In this document: piece by piece, positions 61,363-64,000 of the stretch | How the letters are laid out: every line of letters begins with the position of its first letter | Numbering within the stretch: the stretch's first letter is position 1 | Source of the DNA: Pseudodesulfovibrio cashew | GTDB lineage: Bacteria; Desulfobacterota; Desulfovibrionia; Desulfovibrionales; Desulfovibrionaceae | Length of the DNA: 64,000 nt | NCBI RefSeq assembly: GCF_009762795.1 | Contig: NZ_CP046400.1 | Span: 2,767,501 to 2,831,500, forward strand | Reading direction: 5' to 3' | Program-made: the position numbers and the translations under genes | Notes under the pieces: generated by a model | Told to the model about the DNA's origin: nothing | The model's database searches: none | The model's input: only the letters and a program-made list of their open reading frames with translations

Positions 61363-62378
61363 CAGCGTCTTTCCTCGTACCAGGTGTTCATGAAGATGCG
61401 GTATTCGCCGCTCTGGACCTTTTCAAGCCATGCCGCGTGGTTTTCGTACCATGTCAGGGTGCGCTTCAGGCCGGTGGCGAGGTCGACCGTGGGCGCGAAC
61501 CCGAGTTCTTCGGCAGCCAGAGAGAAGTCCATGGCGTACCTTTTGTCGTGCCCAGGGCGATCCGTGACGTGGGTTATGAGGGATTCTGGCTTGCCGAGCA
61601 GGGAGAGGAGCGTCCTGACCACGTTGATGTTGGCCTCCTCCGCATCGCCCCCGAAGTTGTATGCCCGGCCGGGACGTCCGTGCAGCAGGGTCAACTCAAC
61701 CCCCAGGCAGTGGTCATCCACGTATATCCAGTCCCGCACGTTGAGCCCATCGCCGTAAACCGGCAGGGGCTTGTCCGACTTGGCGTTCAGGAACATGAGC
61801 GGGATGAGCTTCTCCGGGAACTGGTAGGGGCCGTAGTTGTTGGAGCAGCGCGTCACTAGGATGGGAAAGCCGTAGGTCTCGAAGTACGCCCTGGCCAGGA
61901 GGTCCGCGCCTGCTTTGGAGGCAGAGTAGGGCGAATTGGGAGCCAGCGGGGTAGTCTCCGTGAATTTACCCTCGTCGCCCAAGGTGCCATAGACTTCGTC
62001 GGTGGAGATGTGCACGAAGCGCTCCATGCCTCGCTGGCGTGCGCACTCCATGAGATTTTGTGCTCCCAACACGTTTGTTGCCACGAAGGGGGTGGGGTCG
62101 TTGATGGAGCGGTCCACATGGGATTCAGCGGCGAAGTTGACCACCGCATCGAAGGCGTGTCCAGCGAGCAGGTCCATGATTATGTTCCTGTCGCCGATGT
62201 CTCCCTGTACAAAGCGGTATCGGCCGCCGTTCTCCTCAAGGTCCAGCAGGTTGAGCCGGTTGCCTGCGTAGGTAAGCTTGTCCAGATTGGTGATGGACCA
62301 GTCCGGATGCTTTTCCAGCATGAGGCGGATGAAGTTGGTGCCGATGAAGCCGCATCCGCCGGTGACGAGTAGGTGCAT
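61362..62378 (-). CDS. rmlB: dTDP-glucose 4,6-dehydratase
   Basis: Second step of dTDP-rhamnose synthesis. GGCGFIGTNFIR binds NAD, STDEVYGTLGD gives the active-site Asp-Glu, and YSASKAGAD the YxxxK pair. 338 aa. Translationally coupled to rmlD. Confidence 0.95.
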   Translation of the reverse strand: MHLLVTGGCGFIGTNFIRLMLEKHPDWSITNLDKLTYAGNRLNLLDLEENGGRYRFVQGDIGDRNIIMDLLAGHAFDAVVNFAAESHVDRSINDPTPFVATNVLGAQNLMECARQRGMERFVHISTDEVYGTLGDEGKFTETTPLAPNSPYSASKAGADLLARAYFETYGFPILVTRCSNNYGPYQFPEKLIPLMFLNAKSDKPLPVYGDGLNVRDWIYVDDHCLGVELTLLHGRPGRAYNFGGDAEEANINVVRTLLSLLGKPESLITHVTDRPGHDKRYAMDFSLAAEELGFAPTVDLATGLKRTLTWYENHAAWLEKVQSGEYRIFMNTWYEERR

Positions 62379-62471
62379 AGTTTTTGGGGGCTAAGTGTTG
62401 TGCTCGGGGCGTGCCGCGAGAATCTCCCGAAATCTACAGCCGGGAGGGCAAAAAAACAAGGCGGAAGCTGT

Positions 62472-62924
62472 TTAGTCGGGTAACAGGTCGGTCTGCCTCA
62501 TGGCCTCGTACAGCAGGATGCCCGTGGCCGTTGACAGATTCAGGCTGCGTACCTCTCCCCAAATGGGGATACGCACGGCATGAGGCGAGAGGGCCATGAT
62601 CTCCTGCGGCAGGCCTCGTGTCTCCGGGCCCATGACGATGGTGTCTATGGGCTGAAACTGGAAGTTCTGGTGGGCGACAGAAGCCTTGGTCGAGGCCATG
62701 ACCAGCCTGTAGGGCTCCACCGTGCGCACGAAGTGTTCGAAACTCGGGTGGATAGTCAGCTTGACGTGTTCCCAGTAGTCGAGCCCGGCCCGCTTGAGGT
62801 GTTTGTCGTCGGTTTTGAACCCCAGGGGTTCGATGAGGTGGAGCGGGGTCTTGGTGGCCGCGCAGAGGCGGGCAATGTTGCCGGTGTTCGGCGGAATTTC
62901 CGGTTCGAAGAGCACGATGCGCAT
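62472..62924 (-). CDS. trmL: tRNA (cytidine(34)-2'-O)-methyltransferase
   Basis: SPOUT fold, 150 aa: IVLFEPEIPPNTGNIARLCA at the start, MGPETRGLPQEIM in the middle and NLSTATGILLYEAMRQ at the end, all TrmL signatures. Modifies the wobble base of some tRNA-Leu. Confidence 0.92.
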   Translation of the reverse strand: MRIVLFEPEIPPNTGNIARLCAATKTPLHLIEPLGFKTDDKHLKRAGLDYWEHVKLTIHPSFEHFVRTVEPYRLVMASTKASVAHQNFQFQPIDTIVMGPETRGLPQEIMALSPHAVRIPIWGEVRSLNLSTATGILLYEAMRQTDLLPD

Positions 62925-62927
62925 GGA

Positions 62928-63635
62928 TTACACGTCCAGTTTGATGGTTGCCTTGCCGGGGGAATATCCCTTGAGGGTGCGGATCATTTCACGAATCGAG
63001 GCGGAGATTATTTCTTCCACGAAGGGCTTCATGCCCACCGGCGCACCGTTGATGTCCACGGTGATGGAGTTGTGCATGGCCAGGCACGCCTTGGTGGTGA
63101 CCGCGCCCCGCACGATCTCTGCGGCCAGGGTCCGGCAATCCGGGCGGCCGCAGGTTTCGCAATCCATGCCGGGCAGGAAGAAGCCCTTTTCCAGGACGAT
63201 ATCGGCCAGCGTCTCAACCGAGTCGGCGGCCTGGATTCCGTCCAGGGTCTTGTCGCCGTAGGTGGCGATGGCCAGCTCGGGGCCGAGCCAGTCGGTTCCA
63301 TCGGAAAGGTCACCGGACAGGCAGAGGATGCGCGGCAGGAAGCCGAAGGACTTGCCGCCTTCCACTATGAGTACGTCCGCCGTGAGCAGCGGGAGCAGGT
63401 CCGGTAGGTGGCGACGCTTTGTCCAGTGAACAAAGGCTTCTTCAGAGCCGAGTCCGGCAACCGCGTCACAGACCTTGGCGTATTTTGCGGTATCCGTCTC
63501 TACCCAGTCCAGCCCGCTGTGGCTGAACTTGGCGGCCGCTACGGTAAGTCCGCGTGCCTTGAAGGTCTCTGCGAGCCTGATGCCGAGAGTTGTCTTGCCC
63601 GAATTCTTGGGACCTATGATGGAAACTGCCTTCAT
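62928..63635 (-). CDS. MobB-like molybdopterin-guanine dinucleotide protein with Cys-rich insert
   Basis: N-terminal P-loop GPKNSGKTTLGIRL as in MobB, a GTPase aiding molybdopterin-guanine dinucleotide cofactor assembly. The later region contains a C-x2-C-x4-C cluster (DCETCGRPDC) plus further Cys (TTKACLAM), suggesting an Fe-S or zinc site beyond the usual MobB. 235 aa from ATG 63635, preceded by GGAG; a TTG two codons earlier is less likely. It lies 15 bases after the ABC ATPase gene on the same strand. Confidence 0.8.
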   Translation of the reverse strand: MKAVSIIGPKNSGKTTLGIRLAETFKARGLTVAAAKFSHSGLDWVETDTAKYAKVCDAVAGLGSEEAFVHWTKRRHLPDLLPLLTADVLIVEGGKSFGFLPRILCLSGDLSDGTDWLGPELAIATYGDKTLDGIQAADSVETLADIVLEKGFFLPGMDCETCGRPDCRTLAAEIVRGAVTTKACLAMHNSITVDINGAPVGMKPFVEEIISASIREMIRTLKGYSPGKATIKLDV

Positions 63636-63650
63636 GATCAACTCCGCGAA

Positions 63651-64000
63651 TTAGGTTATGTTCGTGATGATGCCGTTTTCCAAGTGGATGGTCTTGTCGC
63701 TCACCTGGTCGAGCCAGGGCAGGTCATGGCTGGCGATGACCAGGCAGGTGCCGTTTTTGTCCCTGGCACGCAATGCTGCCTTGCGTGTCAGTTCGGCGGA
63801 TCTGATGTCGAGGCTGGCTGTGGGTTCATCCATGAGCAGGACGCTCGGCTTGAGCACCAGGCGGGCTGCCAGGGCCACACGCTGGGCTTCACCGCCGGAC
63901 AGTTCGAACCACTGCCGGGGAGAAAACGACTCAGGGTCCAGGCCGACCTCCACGAGGGCGTTGTGCACCTTGGTGGTGATGTCTGATTTTCTTCTCACCC
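63651..64000 (-). CDS. ABC transporter ATP-binding protein, C-terminal part (cut by window end)
   Basis: The visible 115 or so residues hold the ABC signature LSGGEAQRVALAARLVL, Walker B SVLLMDEPTASLD and the switch His in CLVIASHDLPWL. The Walker A half lies beyond the window edge, so this gene is partial. The downstream MobB-like gene makes a tungstate or molybdate importer ATPase likely. Confidence 0.85.
   Translation of the reverse strand, partial: VRRKSDITTKVHNALVEVGLDPESFSPRQWFELSGGEAQRVALAARLVLKPSVLLMDEPTASLDIRSAELTRKAALRARDKNGTCLVIASHDLPWLDQVSDKTIHLENGIITNIT

Overview
The window looks like a chromosome segment of a sulfate-reducing deltaproteobacterium of the Desulfovibrio/Pseudodesulfovibrio type. 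This is inferred from gene content (psd-pssA-leuACDB cluster, PilZ and DksA proteins, MobB next to a tungstate-type ABC ATPase, RdgC-like and NFACT proteins), from the GC-rich core and from GGAG-type ribosome binding sites; no database was consulted. It splits into an accessory island (1 to about 19460) and ordinary core chromosome (19465 to 64000).

Island, left part (1-4054): AT-rich mobile-element cargo. It holds the end of a DUF3987 primase-like protein, followed by an AT-rich spacer bounded by inverted 18-base repeats made of tandem 9-mers (possibly a remnant replication origin). Small orphan genes, two palindromes, a protein with an internal duplication and a GIY-YIG nuclease-like protein follow.

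Island, right part (4055-19346): a co-directional series of eight main genes behind a well-formed sigma-70 promoter (3961-3989). In order: a type III Res-like helicase-nuclease, a beta-class Mod-like DNA methyltransferase with a long C-terminal extension, a small membrane-anchored protein, a RelE-fold/UvrD helicase fusion, a SNF2/RapA-like helicase, an Hsp70/actin-fold ATPase, a PD-(D/E)XK nuclease-like protein and a beta-CASP metallo-beta-lactamase nuclease. I read it as a multi-component anti-phage or anti-plasmid defence locus. I see no BREX, DISARM, Dnd/Ssp or CRISPR hallmark gene. The methyltransferase gene is a compositional mosaic, which suggests its recognition region was exchanged. 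The island stops at the 3' end of a tRNA-Leu(UAA) gene, a classic integration point.

Core, 19465-42961: YcaO protein, TVP38 membrane protein, SGNH esterase, RdgC-like pair, PilZ protein, rmlA, DUF1614, MogA-like protein, a TolC-family protein, zinc-ribbon and MltB-like proteins, two glycosyltransferases, a large TPR protein with a retroviral-type zinc knuckle, gpmA, mutY, a VgrG3-like hydrolase, NFACT protein, DksA, a tRNA cluster (Gly-Cys-Gly-Gly with three identical tRNA-Gly copies), a Rossmann-motif protein with alternative leader hairpins, and a DMT transporter.

Core, 43067-57526: phosphatidylethanolamine synthesis (psd, pssA) runs into leucine synthesis (leuA-leuC-leuD-leuB, with a hairpin-rich repeat before leuB). 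Then come small membrane proteins, an ABC-F ATPase with a coupled NUDIX enzyme, metF, asd and a class IV aminotransferase. Together these form an amino-acid and membrane-lipid block.

Core, 57793-64000: a zinc-ribbon/SulP/STAS/cyclic-nucleotide-binding fusion, rmlD and rmlB (rmlA is about 35 kb away and rmlC is not in the window), trmL, mobB and the end of a molybdate/tungstate-type ABC ATPase gene cut by the window edge.
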